Source: a virus
Virus record (IMG/VR): IMGVR_UViG_3300047300_000456
Span: 1 to 30,539 of that record
DNA length: 30,539 nucleotides
Direction: 5' to 3' (one strand)
Below, one piece after another: positions 28,973-30,539 of this stretch; the first letter of the stretch is position 1, and each line of letters opens with the position of its first letter. Position numbers and translations under genes: made by a program. The notes below the pieces were generated by a model. That model was not told the origin of the DNA and made no database searches. It saw only the letters and a program-made list of their open reading frames with translations.

Positions 28973-29014
28973 TTTACACCACGCATGGTGTAAATCGGTG
29001 TAAATGGTGGTAAA
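28973..29014. repeat. Iteron cluster 4, mixed orientation
   Basis: One plus copy at 28973, one inverted copy at 28986 and two degenerate inverted copies (CGGTGTAAA at 28996, TGGTGGTAAA at 29005) reaching the stop codon of the DUF3987 gene. Confidence 0.75.
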
Positions 29015-30539
29015 CTATTCGTTATTTTGAATCTTTTTGGCATAAGTGCCTCGTTTAACCTGATCGAATAATTTTGCAAAAGTTTCCTTTTTCATACATA
29101 TCTCAAACTTCCTGAGTGGCAATCCATGAAGTTTGCAAAGCTCTTTTGCCTGCTTATTGGTAAACTCATTTGGCAGTAAATCGTAGAAATCTTGGTCGTC
29201 CTTTGGTAGCCCTAAATTGATTTCACTGGTAATATTTCCAATTATGCGAATCGTATTTTCTGCATAATAGCGATAAAGTTTGTAAGCCTTGTTCACTATT
29301 TCCACCGTAATTTCAGGAGCAACCATGTTTTCAATAATGGCTAAAATTTGACAAAATCTTGGGAAATAAGCCGACATCTTAGCCTCAGTTCCCATTATGT
29401 ATTGCTCCGCTTTGGTCTTAATTCTATCGTTTGCGTCCCTTATTAGTTGCTTAAATAATGAAGTGTAAAGTACCTTGGCTTCGTTTGTGATGTCGATTTT
29501 CTTCTTATCTACTTTATCATTGTTAAATAAATGGCCAATTTTATAAAGCATAGAAACCAAATCCTTCCATTCATTGCACATTTCTTTCTTTTTTCCAAAT
29601 GGATCAACATCCTCATTTAAATAAATGTAGTCACTATCCACCATTAAGAAACGAGAGGCGAACCCGCTTTGAAGTTTGTCTTCGCTGAAAACGTTTTGTA
29701 GGCGCGTTGGCTGCGTTCCCATAAGCAAGTTAAGGTTAAGGTTAGGAACAACCCTTTCGCGCGTCTCATCGCTTCGTATTTGCGTGTGGCGGCCTCCGCT
29801 GAATGCTCTTGTAAAGAAACTTATCGAATCGTTGTTTTTCTTATATCCTCCAGCGTTCAAAATGGATTCCGCTTCATCCTGGTAAACTCCTATGCCATTC
29901 TTTTGGTGCATAGACTTTGCTATGTAACCTTCAGTTGTTCCGTCTACTGCAATGGGTATATATCTTGTAGGTCTCTTGTCGTTAAATACTTGTTTATTTA
30001 ATGCTGCCTCACGTTTCTTATGCTCCCATTCTTTGACTTCATCGTTGTAAGATTTATCATAATCTTCCTCTACTTCTTTTAGCACATTTTCACACATAAC
30101 TTTAAAGGCTGGTGTTTTTCCAACTGATACTGGAGCCACCATAAGCGCAAAAAGAATGTTTTTTGCATCTCCATTGAAATCAGAATAATAACGAGTGCCG
30201 GCCAAACTGCTAATAGTCCAAAGCCCTGCGGTTGCTACAAATTGAGGTGCCAGTGATCGCTCTTTACAAACATCAAGTATTGATTTCGCTATATTTTCAG
30301 GAAAAACATCCAAAGGGAATCCTGTTTGCTCTTCAGGTTCAGTTATTTCTTCCCCTTGCGCTGTTAATATCATTTTACAAATTTCAGCCACTGTATCCCA
30401 GTCGCGGTCATTCTTATAAAATAAAATAAACGAAGGAGGCAATGCCCAAACATCGTACTCTTCCTTGTTGTGCCATGATGGGAAATCAGGATAGGATCCT
30501 GAAAATAAAAGCAAACGTTTTGTTTTATAATAAACTTTG
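29015..30539 (-). CDS. DUF3987-type replication ATPase, 5' end outside window
   Basis: The frame stays open to the window edge (upstream codons read KVYYKTKRLL), so the TTG at 30514 is not a convincing start and the protein continues beyond 30539. Counting from that TTG, a P-loop-like segment MVAPVSVGKTPAF lies at about 125-137 and a Walker B-like VYQDEA at 210-215. The spacing and the segment FTRAFSGGRHTQIRSDETRE fit DUF3987 proteins of Bacteroidota phages and mobile elements, which often carry a primase-polymerase domain at the N-terminus. It likely acts in replication initiation, as helicase or initiator. The iteron region directly follows its stop codon. Confidence 0.7.
   Translation of the reverse strand, partial: KVYYKTKRLLLFSGSYPDFPSWHNKEEYDVWALPPSFILFYKNDRDWDTVAEICKMILTAQGEEITEPEEQTGFPLDVFPENIAKSILDVCKERSLAPQFVATAGLWTISSLAGTRYYSDFNGDAKNILFALMVAPVSVGKTPAFKVMCENVLKEVEEDYDKSYNDEVKEWEHKKREAALNKQVFNDKRPTRYIPIAVDGTTEGYIAKSMHQKNGIGVYQDEAESILNAGGYKKNNDSISFFTRAFSGGRHTQIRSDETRERVVPNLNLNLLMGTQPTRLQNVFSEDKLQSGFASRFLMVDSDYIYLNEDVDPFGKKKEMCNEWKDLVSMLYKIGHLFNNDKVDKKKIDITNEAKVLYTSLFKQLIRDANDRIKTKAEQYIMGTEAKMSAYFPRFCQILAIIENMVAPEITVEIVNKAYKLYRYYAENTIRIIGNITSEINLGLPKDDQDFYDLLPNEFTNKQAKELCKLHGLPLRKFEICMKKETFAKLFDQVKRGTYAKKIQNNE

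Larger units (their letters stand above)
28684..29014. other. Non-coding iteron region, candidate replication origin
   Basis: No gene is seen in these 331 bases. They hold 11 exact 9-mers TTTACACCA in both orientations, an AT-rich core (28855-28920, with TATATATA and TATAAATAAATA), two related 25-nt dyads (28788-28812 and 28946-28970) and a small GTAAAT-TTCG-ATTTAC hairpin (28724-28739). The gene upstream encodes a DUF3987-type replication ATPase. Iterons plus AT-rich core next to a replication gene is the usual layout of an initiator-dependent origin. Confidence 0.65.

Noticed and set aside
28735-29014. CRISPR array
   Set aside because: The repeats are 9 bases, partly tandem without spacers and in both orientations, which does not fit repeat-spacer units.
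30512-30514. TTG as the start of the DUF3987 gene
   Set aside because: The frame stays open upstream to the window edge with protein-like codons, so the true start is most likely outside the window.

Overview
The window is a stretch of a tailed, siphovirus-type phage or prophage that very probably infects a Bacteroidota host. Every gene I can support lies on the minus strand, so the genome reads right to left. The host guess rests on three things: promoters of the form TTTG-N18-TAnnTTTG (clearest at 6601-6630), start codons preceded by A-rich or ACACACA leaders instead of Shine-Dalgarno sites, and protein families I know mainly from phages of Flavobacteria, Cytophaga and Chitinophaga relatives. 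No integrase, repressor or DNA polymerase is visible, so the lifestyle cannot be decided here.

Reading in the direction of transcription: (1) 30539-29015 is the 3' part of a DUF3987-type replication ATPase gene, open at the window edge. (2) 29014-28684 is non-coding and holds 11 exact copies of the 9-mer TTTACACCA (both orientations), an AT-rich core and two related 25-nt dyads; it looks like a replication origin or operator array. (3) 28683-19668 is a packaging and head-tail module: small and large terminase, portal, a 58-aa gene, Mu F-like protein, prohead protease, HK97-type capsid, connector proteins and tail tube. (4) 19655-9804 is the tail: two-frame tail assembly chaperone with a likely -2 frameshift, tape measure, tail tip, a second tube-like protein, an adhesin with an SGNH esterase domain, and a tail fibre. 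(5) 9802-6760 is a membrane and lysis module ending in a peptidase-type endolysin, with holin, XhlA-like and single-gene spanin candidates. A terminator-like structure closes it at about 6711-6651.

(6) 6630-320 is a separate, promoter-driven block of small early genes: MazG-like pyrophosphohydrolase, several zinc-ribbon proteins, an AT-hook protein, a RecT-like annealing protein, an SSB-like protein, an HTH protein and a PD-(D/E)xK (VRR-NUC-like) nuclease. Three tRNA-like genes with abnormal central regions sit inside it. Many genes overlap by ATGA, and at least seven plausible coding regions are shorter than 60 codons. (7) 303-226 is a structured RNA region ending in a terminator hairpin directly in front of a partial zinc-ribbon gene (219-1).

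The most unusual items are the iteron/dyad region, the tRNA-like genes, the ACACACA -2 slip site in the tail chaperone, the leader with a possible loop-loop contact, and the repeated promoter-leader cassette.
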